A stretch of DNA of 64,000 nt, taken from NCBI GenBank assembly GCA_902363595.1, contig CABJAP010000004.1:233772-297771 (forward strand), read 5' to 3'. Below are positions 18,311-26,391 of this stretch, in pieces. Each line of letters begins with the position of its first letter. The stretch's first letter is position 1. This DNA is from Clostridia bacterium. Its GTDB lineage: Bacteria > Bacillota > Clostridia > Peptostreptococcales > Anaerovoracaceae. Position numbers and translations under genes: made by a program. Under the pieces are notes generated by a model that did not search any database, had not been told where the DNA came from, and was given only the letters and a program-made list of their open reading frames with translations.

Positions 18311-19726
18311 ATGATTGAAAAAATGCTGACCATTTCGGTAAAAAACAAAAAGCAGCCGATACACTGGCACGATTTGCTGGAAATCAATTTTGTGATTCAA
18401 GGCGAACTGGATATCGTGCGCAACAACAGAACCTTTCATGTGCAAACCGGCGAAATGATGGTTTTGAATCGAGATGATATCCATTCTGTGGAAAGCCGGT
18501 CCGAGGATTTATTATATATCCAACTGCACTTTGATCTGGAAAAATATAATCAGTACCTGCCTGAGATATGGACAGCTTTGTTCTATTGCTCTCCTGAAGA
18601 GGATGATATTATTTCGCAGAATTTGAAAACGGAAATGAAAGGTCATATCAGCAGAATCCTCAGACTTATGTCGGAGCAAATGAGGAATATAGATGCTGAA
18701 AATAAAATCGTTTATTACTCCATAGATATATTGAGCAGTCTGAAAATGGGGTTTTTAGCGACGATAGACTCAAATGCACAGCGATTAAACGATGAGCAGA
18801 TGAAAAGGGTATGGAAAGCAATCGACTACATCTACGACAATTGTCACAGAAGGCTGACGCTTCACGAAGTTGCATCGCAGATCTATGTGAGCGATGATTA
18901 CCTTACAAGGCTGCTGAAGAAAAGCAACGGAATGGGATTTGAACAATTCGTAGCGTTCGTTCGAGCGGAACTGTCAATTAAATTCTTGTTGAATACAGAC
19001 ATGAATATTTCCGATATAACCTTTGAATGTGGATTCTCCGCTCCGAGATATTATAACGCGGCGTTTCTGAAAAGCTATGGCTGTACGCCATCCGAATACA
19101 GGAAAAATAATAGAAAAAATTTTAGGCTGGAGAGACAAAAAGAAACGATGGGCGTGATACTCGATGAGGACATAGACCTTTCGGATGTTCTTGAAAAGGC
19201 AGAAAAATATGAAATCGTTTTCAGCGAAGACGAACAAATCAGGGAAAAGGTAGAAATTGATTTCAATACGGTGCGGGCGGATATAAAGGATATGTCCGGG
19301 ATCAAGCTGCCAATAGCAAAACAAAGCAGTATATGGCATTACAGTGTGCAGCGTTTCCTGGCTGATATTCAGTTCCCGTGCTCAAAGCCACAAGAACATG
19401 TTTTTGTATGGAAAGAATCCGATGCTCTGAAATTGCTGTGTATGAATCCCGACGCAGCTTCAGGAAGAGAATGTATCATTAAAATATCAGGCCTTGACCC
19501 ATCAGGTACTTATATATATTGCCGTGAGAAAAGCCTCAATATTCCAGACAGCTTGAGAAACATAATTAATTCAGGAAAAATAAACATTCTAAACAGAGAT
19601 ATCATCGATCATATATTTCATGCGGCATACGAATACGGGGAGATTTCACAGGAGGAACAAGTTTATATGAATATCGATTTGAATTGTGAGCAGATCGCTA
19701 AGATTATCATACAGAAAATCGGATAA
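18311..19726 (+). CDS. AraC-family regulator with C-terminal extension
   Basis: A 471-residue transcription factor. Residues 1-100 form a cupin-like ligand-binding domain (HWHDLLEINFVIQGELDIV). Residues 160-268 hold the two AraC helix-turn-helix units (LTLHEVASQIYVSDDYLTRLLKK, then ISDITFECGFSAPRYYNAAFLKSYGCTPSEYR). About 200 further residues follow, which ordinary AraC proteins lack. The last part (Y-x-C-x-EKSLN, an SG-K-x-NIL stretch and a beta-rich end) recalls the C-terminal beta domain of AraC-GH39 fusion regulators with the barrel missing; that likeness is tentative. It lies upstream of, and likely controls, the transporter and peptidase genes that follow. Confidence 0.85.
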   Translation: MIEKMLTISVKNKKQPIHWHDLLEINFVIQGELDIVRNNRTFHVQTGEMMVLNRDDIHSVESRSEDLLYIQLHFDLEKYNQYLPEIWTALFYCSPEEDDIISQNLKTEMKGHISRILRLMSEQMRNIDAENKIVYYSIDILSSLKMGFLATIDSNAQRLNDEQMKRVWKAIDYIYDNCHRRLTLHEVASQIYVSDDYLTRLLKKSNGMGFEQFVAFVRAELSIKFLLNTDMNISDITFECGFSAPRYYNAAFLKSYGCTPSEYRKNNRKNFRLERQKETMGVILDEDIDLSDVLEKAEKYEIVFSEDEQIREKVEIDFNTVRADIKDMSGIKLPIAKQSSIWHYSVQRFLADIQFPCSKPQEHVFVWKESDALKLLCMNPDAASGRECIIKISGLDPSGTYIYCREKSLNIPDSLRNIINSGKINILNRDIIDHIFHAAYEYGEISQEEQVYMNIDLNCEQIAKIIIQKIG

Positions 19727-19775
19727 AACCAGCAAATTGAAAAGTATGATTCCGCACTCCAAAACCAACGATTCC

Positions 19776-19818
19776 GCATAAAATAGAATGCAACTACTCT
19801 ATCTTATGCGTTTTTTTG
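19776..19818 (+). terminator. Terminator after the AraC-family gene
   Basis: CGCATAA-A-ATAGA pairs with TCTAT-C-TTATGCG and is followed by GTTTTTTTG. It separates the regulator from the transporter operon, so the two probably have separate promoters. Confidence 0.8.
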
Positions 19819-19936
19819 ATATTATCATGATTTGAAGCGGTACTGTGCGTGAATTAATTGAATTTAGTGATTATTATAAAAATAGCTTATAAGCAATGAT
19901 TAATACTTTTTCACTCTATTTCAAAGGAGGAATGTA

Positions 19937-21358
19937 ATGAGTCAGGAAAGGAAAAAGAGTTCATTGGGAACGACGATCGGCTATGGACTTGGTTCTATGG
20001 TTAGAACAGGTGAGAACCTCTGGGGATTTTATTTAAGCTATTTTTTAGTAACCGTCGTAGGTATAAACGCCGCGGCAGCCGGAACTATCAGCGGAGCAGC
20101 GCTGCTTATCGCATCGGTCTGGTGTATCTTTATCGGCTACATCTCTGACAACAGTAAATCAAAGCACGGCAAGAGAAGACCGATCATGCTGGCCTCCATT
20201 TTTCCTACTGTGATTTTGATGACCTTAATTTTTATCAAAGTGGATTTTGGGCAGGCGACGGCTGCTTACTATGCGATCGTCTGTATTTTATTTTATATCA
20301 TATATTATACCTTCCTTGTGCCGTATGATTCTCTTGGTGCAGAGCTGACGGTAGATTACAATGCGAGAACAAAAATCAGAAGCCTGTGTACCGTTATTCT
20401 ATATGTTTCGGTATTTGTCGGCGGGACATTAGTCATGTATGTACAGACGGGATTCGCCAATGCGGGAATAGGCGGCGAAGCAGGAAGCTGGAGCCTGGCG
20501 GTTCTGATCTCATGTACGCTTCCCATGCTGATTTGCGGACTCATTGCATGGGCGGCTACCAAAGGAAAAGAACCTATAGGCGTAGAAATCGGCGAAATCC
20601 AGGAAAAACCAAAAGAAAATATTTTTAAATCCTATATGTCCGTATTGAAAATAAAACCCTTCTTGGGAATTGCCATATGGTCGCTGCTTTATTTCATCGG
20701 CAATACTGTTTTATCAGGATTTCTTGTTTATTTCGGAGTATATGTGTTGGGACTCAGCGAAGCCACAGCCTCTACATATTTTACAATCAGCATGGTTGTT
20801 ACGATATTAATGGCTGTACCTGCGAATTGGCTTGCAGGAAGATTTGGTAAAAAGAATACCTTGTTGATTGCTATGTGCGTATATGCAGTTTGTGGACTTA
20901 CAGTCATAATTAAAGGCCCGTCTTCCTATCTGGACGGAGCTATTCTTTCAGTAGGATATGGTATTACCAATTCTATCGCCCTGATCGTAAGTTATTCTAT
21001 GGTTTATGATATCGGTGAATTGAACGAATTTAAATTTGGTGACAGCAAGGTAGCCGCATGCGTAGGAACATATACGCTGGGAATGGGTCTAGCACAGGCG
21101 ATTGGATATTCACTGATCGGTTACATATTGGCATGGGCAGGATTTGACGCTATGGCTGCACAGCAGCCTGACAGTGTAATAACAGCTATAACCCTATCTG
21201 AGACTGTAGTGCCGCTCGGATTTATGGTTTTGAGCGCGATTGCTGTAGTTTTACTTTATAAAATCACACCTAATAATTATGCGGCGCTTGTTGAAGCTCT
21301 CGAAGCTAAGAAAGAAGGAAGAGATTATTCTATAGATGGATTTAGAGAAATTCTGTAA
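19937..21358 (+). CDS. GPH-type MFS cation symporter
   Basis: A 473-residue membrane protein with about 12 hydrophobic segments, of the glycoside-pentoside-hexuronide (GPH) class of sodium- or proton-coupled carriers. The YISDNSKSKHGKRRPIMLAS loop between helices 2 and 3 is the family signature. It shares the C-terminal pattern LEAK-x2-G-x2-YS-x2-GF with the two transporters at 31450 and 33071, so the three are paralogues. GPH proteins classically carry sugars, but the neighbouring peptidase genes suggest a peptide-like or acylated amino acid substrate; that is inference. AAAGGAGG precedes the start. Confidence 0.85.
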   Translation: MSQERKKSSLGTTIGYGLGSMVRTGENLWGFYLSYFLVTVVGINAAAAGTISGAALLIASVWCIFIGYISDNSKSKHGKRRPIMLASIFPTVILMTLIFIKVDFGQATAAYYAIVCILFYIIYYTFLVPYDSLGAELTVDYNARTKIRSLCTVILYVSVFVGGTLVMYVQTGFANAGIGGEAGSWSLAVLISCTLPMLICGLIAWAATKGKEPIGVEIGEIQEKPKENIFKSYMSVLKIKPFLGIAIWSLLYFIGNTVLSGFLVYFGVYVLGLSEATASTYFTISMVVTILMAVPANWLAGRFGKKNTLLIAMCVYAVCGLTVIIKGPSSYLDGAILSVGYGITNSIALIVSYSMVYDIGELNEFKFGDSKVAACVGTYTLGMGLAQAIGYSLIGYILAWAGFDAMAAQQPDSVITAITLSETVVPLGFMVLSAIAVVLLYKITPNNYAALVEALEAKKEGRDYSIDGFREIL

Positions 21359-21398
21359 TACTGTAGAATATATGAATTTGTCGCAGGAGGAAAATATA

Positions 21399-23468
21399 AT
21401 GAGAAATATGATTCTTGATAAAGACATAAAAAATTTCTGTAGAGAGTTAGATGTTGGTTTTCAGGTAGAGTTTATTAAAGAGTACGAAAAAATAGGTGAC
21501 AGTAAGCTTTACGGCGGTAAGCATTGCGGCTCTGATGCGGAGAATGAAGGTTCCGAATTCATAGCTGAAAAATTGAAAGAAATCGGATTGAGTAATATAC
21601 AGATGCTTCCCTGCAAGACGGCAAGATATCAGTTTAATTCGGCAGAAATATCGGTTGCAGATGAAGAAAAGATTATCTATCCATACGGCTATGTTTCTCC
21701 GGGAACTGCAACAGAGGGATTAACCGCGGAACTGATGGACCTGGGTAAAGCTACTAAGGCGGAATGCAGCGCGCTGGACTTGAATGGAAAGATAGGACTG
21801 TTTGCAGCGATGGGTACGCTTGAGGGAGCGAGTCTTTCCGGACAGATGGAAGAAGCTATCCGGCACGGAGCAGCGGCTTTGGTGATATATGCAGCTGAGG
21901 ATATTTTGAACGATGAAACCATACGGGTGCAGCCGCCTAATATAATCAGTGATATCCCCATCGTAGGTATTTGTCACAGGGATGCTGAATTGCTGAGAAA
22001 TAAAGTGTCCGCAGGAAATTGTGTAGTGACGTTAAAGGTAGATGCGGATTTTGATCCCTACGGCGGAACTACTTATAATGTCGTAGGCGAAATCCCTGGA
22101 GAGATAAGCGATGAAAGGATTGTTTATACCGCGCATCTTGACCATTATTTCAGGTGCCTGCAGGATAATATGTCAACATGTTCTACGCTTCTTGGTATTG
22201 CGAAAGCTATCATAGATTCCGGATATAAGCCAAATAGGATGATAACCTTTGCATTTCATGGAAGCCATGAAACAGGGGGCATGGATACGAGATACCCCTA
22301 TATCTATGGTTCATATGAGCTTACTCACGAAAGCAGAAAGGACTGGACAGGAAAGACGGTTGCCAATATAAACTTCGAATATACGGCGCTAAAAATGAAA
22401 AAGCTGCAGGCAACTGCATATATAGGCGTAAATCGTATACCCATTTCATATTATACATATTCTCCCGAGCTTGTTGGCGGAGGATTTGAAGAAAAGGAGC
22501 AGTATGCGCCTCAGACAGAATATTATATGCTCTCATGGTCCGACAGTATTTCTTATCATACGGCAGGTATACCTACGCTGTGCAACGACCCAATTTCAGA
22601 GCAGTACTATGAAGGTACCGGTCCTTATGTAGGCAGAGACCACTCAAATTTTGATAACTGGGATATATTTGATACGAAGATACTGGAAGATATAGGAAGA
22701 TTTTACGGTGGTATGGGGTTATATATTGACAGTATGCCGTATCTGCAGCTTGATTATACAGAGCAGGCCGCCAGAATCAAGAATGAGGTGGATATAGATT
22801 TGCTGAATACGCTTGGTATTACTCACGAAGAATACTTCAATGCTGTAGAGAGGTTGAATATGGCTGCCATTCAACTGAATAAAACGACGGAATCGCATAA
22901 TAGAGATTATATAAAAGCGCTCTCGTCCGGTTTGACACACGCAGAAAAGAAGGCATTCTTTGACGCTGCACATGAACAGAACCAATATACCCTTAAAGCT
23001 TATAAAGCTGTTGCTGACGGGCTTGATAAAATCAATAGCTGCGACTTCCTTTGCCTGGCTACCGTGAAATATATGCAGAACACAGAACTTTTGATGGCAG
23101 CAAAGGAAGCTCTTGTAAAAGGAGATGCAAAAGCGGCATTTGAATTGCTGGTTCAGCTTGATCTTGCAGCGGCCTCATACTACTTTGACGAAGAAGTGGC
23201 TGAGCACATGAGGAAGCAGATATGCGATCCGGAATTCGTTGACAGACGAACGTGGGCGGCAGGACGAGAGCTGAATGTTTTCACGTATTATGAGCTTATG
23301 CAGAGCTTTGCAGCTGAATCAGAAACAGGCGACGGATTTGAAAAAACGCTGGCCCTTGCAGACAAGGCGATAGAAACAGAAGCAGGATTTATACCTCAGG
23401 CAATGGATGACGAAAAGGCTTGCATAGAGAAGGTGACAGAACTTATTCGGAAAGCACTTGATGAATAA
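21399..23468 (+). CDS. M28-like metallopeptidase with PA-type insert
   Basis: A 689-residue cytosolic protein of the M28 aminopeptidase type. A PA-like domain covers about residues 95-200 (LNGKIGLFAAMGTLEGA, HGAAALVIY). The catalytic domain shows metal ligands in order: AHLDH (near 245), QDN, HE in FHGSHETGG, NFEY and DHSNFD. The usual Glu-Glu pair is His-Glu here, so the general base Glu is replaced. About 200 helical residues follow. I start at 21399 because AGGAGG precedes that ATG; the frame also opens at 21336. No signal peptide is seen. It is cotranscribed with the transporter upstream and the second M28-like gene downstream. Confidence 0.75.
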   Translation: MRNMILDKDIKNFCRELDVGFQVEFIKEYEKIGDSKLYGGKHCGSDAENEGSEFIAEKLKEIGLSNIQMLPCKTARYQFNSAEISVADEEKIIYPYGYVSPGTATEGLTAELMDLGKATKAECSALDLNGKIGLFAAMGTLEGASLSGQMEEAIRHGAAALVIYAAEDILNDETIRVQPPNIISDIPIVGICHRDAELLRNKVSAGNCVVTLKVDADFDPYGGTTYNVVGEIPGEISDERIVYTAHLDHYFRCLQDNMSTCSTLLGIAKAIIDSGYKPNRMITFAFHGSHETGGMDTRYPYIYGSYELTHESRKDWTGKTVANINFEYTALKMKKLQATAYIGVNRIPISYYTYSPELVGGGFEEKEQYAPQTEYYMLSWSDSISYHTAGIPTLCNDPISEQYYEGTGPYVGRDHSNFDNWDIFDTKILEDIGRFYGGMGLYIDSMPYLQLDYTEQAARIKNEVDIDLLNTLGITHEEYFNAVERLNMAAIQLNKTTESHNRDYIKALSSGLTHAEKKAFFDAAHEQNQYTLKAYKAVADGLDKINSCDFLCLATVKYMQNTELLMAAKEALVKGDAKAAFELLVQLDLAAASYYFDEEVAEHMRKQICDPEFVDRRTWAAGRELNVFTYYELMQSFAAESETGDGFEKTLALADKAIETEAGFIPQAMDDEKACIEKVTELIRKALDE

Positions 23469-23484
23469 TAGTAAAGGAGAAGAA

Positions 23485-24927
23485 ATGACATATCAGGCAA
23501 AAGTAAGGCAAAATAGTTTTCCCGAAGGAAAGGAAATCTTTTCATGGATCAAGGATCTGGCCCAGTGGGGACACAGGAAGACCGGAACTCCGGAAGGACG
23601 CAAATCTGCGGAATATATCGAAGGCAAAATGAGAGCGTTCGGATTGGAGGATGTGCGCATTGAAACTGTTCCATCTATGTGTATGATGGTGGAAGATTTT
23701 TCACTTACTGTTGGCGGAGAAAAAATGGACGCTTTCTATATCAATGGGACGAACAGAGGTGGAGAGAGCGGCAGATTCTCATTCGGAACGGACGGATCGG
23801 AGTCAGAATTTGTATATGTTGGACAGGGGCTTGCAGAGGATTTTGAAAGATTAGACGTTAAAGGCAAGGTGGTGGTTGCCAGCGTGTATCTGCCGGAATT
23901 TGATATGCAGAAGCAGCATGAGTGGTTTGATGATCCGTTTGTATACGATCCGTTAAACCAGATGGAGGAGAAAAAGAAGAAGGTTGACATATATTCACCA
24001 TCGATCTGGCCTGCGAACTTTTATCTGGCGCAGAACCATGGCGCTGTCGGCTTTGTGGGTATCCTTGAAAATTATATGGACGATCCTTATTTTTACAATG
24101 AAGATTATACGGAAAACGGGTGGCCCTATGGCTGTCAATACATGTCTCTGCCGGCCCTGTGGGTGAGTAGAAGCTCCGGCAAAAAGATAAAAGCTGAGTT
24201 TGAAACCAGCGGCGTGATCAGGGGGCAGATGACAGTAGACACGTTATATGAATATAGAAATGCGTTCAACGTTTCCGGCAGATTAAAAGGGAAATCGGAT
24301 GATATCGTACTCGTGCATTCCCATCATGACGCAGTATTTGAAGGCGCTGTACAGGACGCGTCGGGAACTTCCGAAATGCTGGCTTTGGCAAAGTATTTTG
24401 CGCAGATACCGGCAGAAGAACGCGAAAAAACGTTGATGTTTGCAGCGCTTGATACGCATTATACGGATTATGCAGCTAATATAGGCTTTGTGAAGAAACG
24501 TAAGGAAGTCGGGGATAATGTCATAATCGATATTGCGATAGAGCATATAGGAAAAGAGGCTGCTTTTGATGAAAATTATAATTTGTATGAAACAGGTCAG
24601 GTCGAGCCCAGGCTGTTCTATGTATCAGAACCAAAGCTTTATGCATTTACGAAAGCTACTATCGCAAATTACGATTTGAAAAAATCCATCGCAGCGCTTG
24701 TACCAGTTGGAAAGGGGCTTGAGCGAGAGTATAAGTTTCACCAGGATGAAGTCATATCAGATGCATTTTACTGGAATGAGTCGGGCGTGCCTGTTGTCAG
24801 TATGGTCTGCGGCATGCAGTATCTGTTCCATAATTCAGATAAACCTGACAGAATCCCTGTCGAAGAATTGCAGCCTGTAGGAATGGCTTTCGCAGAAATA
24901 ACGACCGAAGCGATGCGCAAGTTGTAA
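23485..24927 (+). CDS. Second M28-like metallopeptidase homologue
   Basis: A 480-residue relative of the gene before it, 16 bases downstream. It has an N-terminal cap with a typical exopeptidase opening (HRKTGTPEGRKSAEYIEGKM), a PA-like insert (LDVKGKVVVASVYLPEFD), and M28 ligands: SHHDAVFEG (His, Asp), QDASGTSEM (Asp), IEHIG (Glu) and LFHNSDKPD (His). Where active M28 enzymes have Glu-Glu, this protein reads ALDTHYTD, so the catalytic Glu is not evident. It may act on unusual substrates or be inactive. AAAGGAG precedes the ATG at 23485; the frame opens at 23458. Confidence 0.7.
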   Translation: MTYQAKVRQNSFPEGKEIFSWIKDLAQWGHRKTGTPEGRKSAEYIEGKMRAFGLEDVRIETVPSMCMMVEDFSLTVGGEKMDAFYINGTNRGGESGRFSFGTDGSESEFVYVGQGLAEDFERLDVKGKVVVASVYLPEFDMQKQHEWFDDPFVYDPLNQMEEKKKKVDIYSPSIWPANFYLAQNHGAVGFVGILENYMDDPYFYNEDYTENGWPYGCQYMSLPALWVSRSSGKKIKAEFETSGVIRGQMTVDTLYEYRNAFNVSGRLKGKSDDIVLVHSHHDAVFEGAVQDASGTSEMLALAKYFAQIPAEEREKTLMFAALDTHYTDYAANIGFVKKRKEVGDNVIIDIAIEHIGKEAAFDENYNLYETGQVEPRLFYVSEPKLYAFTKATIANYDLKKSIAALVPVGKGLEREYKFHQDEVISDAFYWNESGVPVVSMVCGMQYLFHNSDKPDRIPVEELQPVGMAFAEITTEAMRKL

Positions 24928-24939
24928 ATGCCGGCATGC

Positions 24940-25014
24940 TCAGTAATTACGTCGAGCATCATCCTTTCGCTGATTTGATCAGGCAAGCGGGAAAAGAACA
25001 AACCGATTATATAA
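24940..25014 (+). pseudogene. Remnant of the 3' end of terC
   Basis: This stretch aligns with the last 25 codons of the intact terC gene at 41277-41351. Translated in that frame it reads SVITSSIILSLI, then an in-frame TGA, then SGKREKNKPII and a stop, against AVIASSIILSLILSGKREKDRPIL in the intact gene. I counted 9 differences in about 72 aligned bases. No other part of terC is present. It marks the left edge of the duplicated unit and begins about 13 bases after the preceding peptidase stop codon. Confidence 0.85.
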
Positions 25015-25052
25015 GTATGGGTCGTTTTCGGCAATCGCCCAATTAGAACACA

Positions 25053-25100
25053 AAAACCAGCAGGCAGGGAGCATCTCGCTCCTTCGCCGGCTGGTTTTAT
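25053..25100 (+). terminator. Terminator upstream of Rpn copy 1
   Basis: AAAACCAGC (25053-25061) pairs with GCTGGTTTT (25090-25098), with inner GGAGC/GCTCC pairing. In copy 2 the equivalent hairpin follows intact terC, so it is the original terC terminator. Confidence 0.8.
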
Positions 25101-25130
25101 TAAAATGTGGAAATATATCACATTTATTAA

Positions 25131-25159
25131 TTGACATAATATGGAAATAATGTTAAAGT
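25131..25159 (+). promoter_or_regulatory. Promoter of Rpn copy 1
   Basis: TTGACA (25131-25136), 17-base spacer, TAAAGT (25154-25159). The two boxes and the spacer length are kept in copy 2 although the spacer sequence differs. Confidence 0.7.
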
Positions 25160-25193
25160 AAAAATATACCAATTAAAAAAGGAGGTCTTACAT

Positions 25194-26096
25194 ATCGCAC
25201 TCAATTTAAAAAACGATCTTTTATTCAAAGCCGTCTATGGCCGGGAAGATGAGGAATGCAAACAGGCGCTGATCGCCGTGCTCAATCTCATCCTGGACCG
25301 GAAAGACAATCCCATTACGGCGATCATCTACAAGAATCCCTTCAATGTTCGGGAAAACGAGACACAAAAAGAATCCATCCTGGACATTAAAGCGGAAACG
25401 GAACAGGGTGAACTTCTGGATCTGGAAATTCATCTTCTCTACGATGCGGACTTTATTCACCGTAACATCTATTATCATGGCGGAATGATCACCCAGGCAT
25501 TGGAATCGGGCGAAGAGTATGTTAAGATAAAGAAAACCATCAGTATCTTTATCGTGGATTTTTGCCTGTTTCCGCAGACGGACCAGTATGCCAGCAAGTT
25601 TCTTTTCAAGGAAGAGCGGGAGAACTTTGTGTTGACGGAGCTGGTGGAACTGCATTATCTGGAGCTGCCCAAAGTCAACCCAGGCCGGAAGAAAACGGCG
25701 GGCGAGCTGACGAAGCTGGAGCGTTATCTGGAATACCTGCGCTGCGCAGGAGATGCGTCTTGCCGGGAGTATCTGGAGGATCTGCGAAGTCAGGGAGGAA
25801 AGGAGATTGCCATGACGGAAAAACTATTGCGAAAGGCTACGGCTGACGAAATCGTCCGTGAGCAGGCGATTGCGAGAGACAAATTCCGCTTACAGCAGCA
25901 CTGTCGTGAAGTACAGTTTAAGAAGGGCCTGACTCAGGCGTTTCAGGATGGACAGAAGGAAGGGATCTCACAAGGAAAGGAAGAAGGACAGAAAGAGCTG
26001 GTACGGAATCTGGCTGCCAGCGGCATGGAAAGACAGCAAATTGCCAGGATGGCAAAGCTATCTCTGGAAACGGTCGAAGCCTGGTTAAAAGGCTGA
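25194..26096 (+). CDS. Rpn-family PD-(D/E)XK nuclease-like protein, copy 1 (ATC start)
   Basis: A 300-residue member of the Rpn / PDDEXK_2 family (recombination-promoting nucleases, often labelled putative transposase). The nuclease core carries Asp64 in ILDIKAE and Glu78 in LLDLEIH, with His where the last lysine or glutamine of the motif is expected. The C-terminal part has a GISQG segment and a small helix-turn-helix-like end (QQIARMAKLSLETVEAWL). The conserved frame starts at ATC 25194, placed 8 bases after GGAGG; no ATG, GTG or TTG occurs between the ribosome binding site and conserved residue 10. The nearest ATG (25278) would remove 28 conserved residues. Copy 2 keeps the same ATC and context. 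Confidence 0.85.
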   Translation: MALNLKNDLLFKAVYGREDEECKQALIAVLNLILDRKDNPITAIIYKNPFNVRENETQKESILDIKAETEQGELLDLEIHLLYDADFIHRNIYYHGGMITQALESGEEYVKIKKTISIFIVDFCLFPQTDQYASKFLFKEERENFVLTELVELHYLELPKVNPGRKKTAGELTKLERYLEYLRCAGDASCREYLEDLRSQGGKEIAMTEKLLRKATADEIVREQAIARDKFRLQQHCREVQFKKGLTQAFQDGQKEGISQGKEEGQKELVRNLAASGMERQQIARMAKLSLETVEAWLKG

Positions 26097-26235
26097 TTAA
26101 ATCTGCCGCCGGGTGGGACCGGCATCATTTGGGCAGATAAAGCTTCTTTCATGAGAAAGAAGAATACGAAGTTTAAAAGTACCCACTTTTAAGCAAGCAG
26201 TAAGGCGAAGCCGCCGAAGCTGGTTGCTTTTTTTA
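26097..26235 (+). ncRNA. Array of four hairpins after Rpn copy 1
   Basis: The 3' region folds into four successive hairpins. First, ATCTGCC pairs with GGCAGAT and encloses GCCGG-GTGGGA-CCGGC. Second, CTTCTTTC pairs with GAAAGAAG. Third, TAAAAGT-ACCC-ACTTTTA. Fourth, GCAAGCAG pairs with CTGGTTGC (one mismatch), encloses GGC-GAA-GCC and ends in TTTTTTT, a terminator. Only two base differences separate it from the copy after Rpn 2, a higher identity than the upstream flank. It may be a stable 3' UTR, a processed RNA or a recognition site. Confidence 0.6.
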
Positions 26236-26294
26236 GTGTGCAGGAAATATCGAAGAACACACCTTCGCGAAACGGCGATGCTTGTCAGCGACAT

Positions 26295-26336
26295 GTGTGC
26301 ATAAGAATCTTTGATTCCGTCATACACACGTTTTTT
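26295..26336 (+). terminator. Second terminator-like hairpin downstream of Rpn copy 1
   Basis: GTGTG (26295-26299) pairs with CACAC (26325-26329) around an inner GAATC-TTT-GATTC hairpin, followed by GTTTTTT. It lies outside the duplicated unit. Confidence 0.6.
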
Positions 26337-26354
26337 ATGTGATGAATAAATGGA

Positions 26355-26391
26355 AGACAGCTCCAACCTCCTTGGAGCTGCCTGTCTTTTT
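26355..26391. terminator. Terminator between Rpn copy 1 and the convergent gntR-type gene
   Basis: AGACAG with CTCCAA pairs with TTGGAG and CTGTCT; the T run lies on the plus side. The hairpin touches the stop codon of the minus-strand regulator, so it could serve both directions, although the minus side lacks a T run. Confidence 0.65.

Larger units (their letters stand above)
24942..26235 (+). repeat. Duplicated Rpn unit, copy 1
   Basis: About 1.29 kb matching 41279-42615: terC tail, terminator hairpin, promoter, Rpn gene and 3' hairpin array. The gene and 3' array are nearly identical between copies, while the upstream flank has diverged more. Homology stops just after the terminator T run. 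No inverted terminal repeats or target-site duplication are obvious, so this looks like a segmental duplication or retained genomic copy rather than a classical insertion sequence. Confidence 0.85.

Noticed and set aside
24942..26235. Rpn unit as a classical insertion sequence
   Set aside because: No terminal inverted repeats or target duplication were found, and the unit carries host terC sequence.
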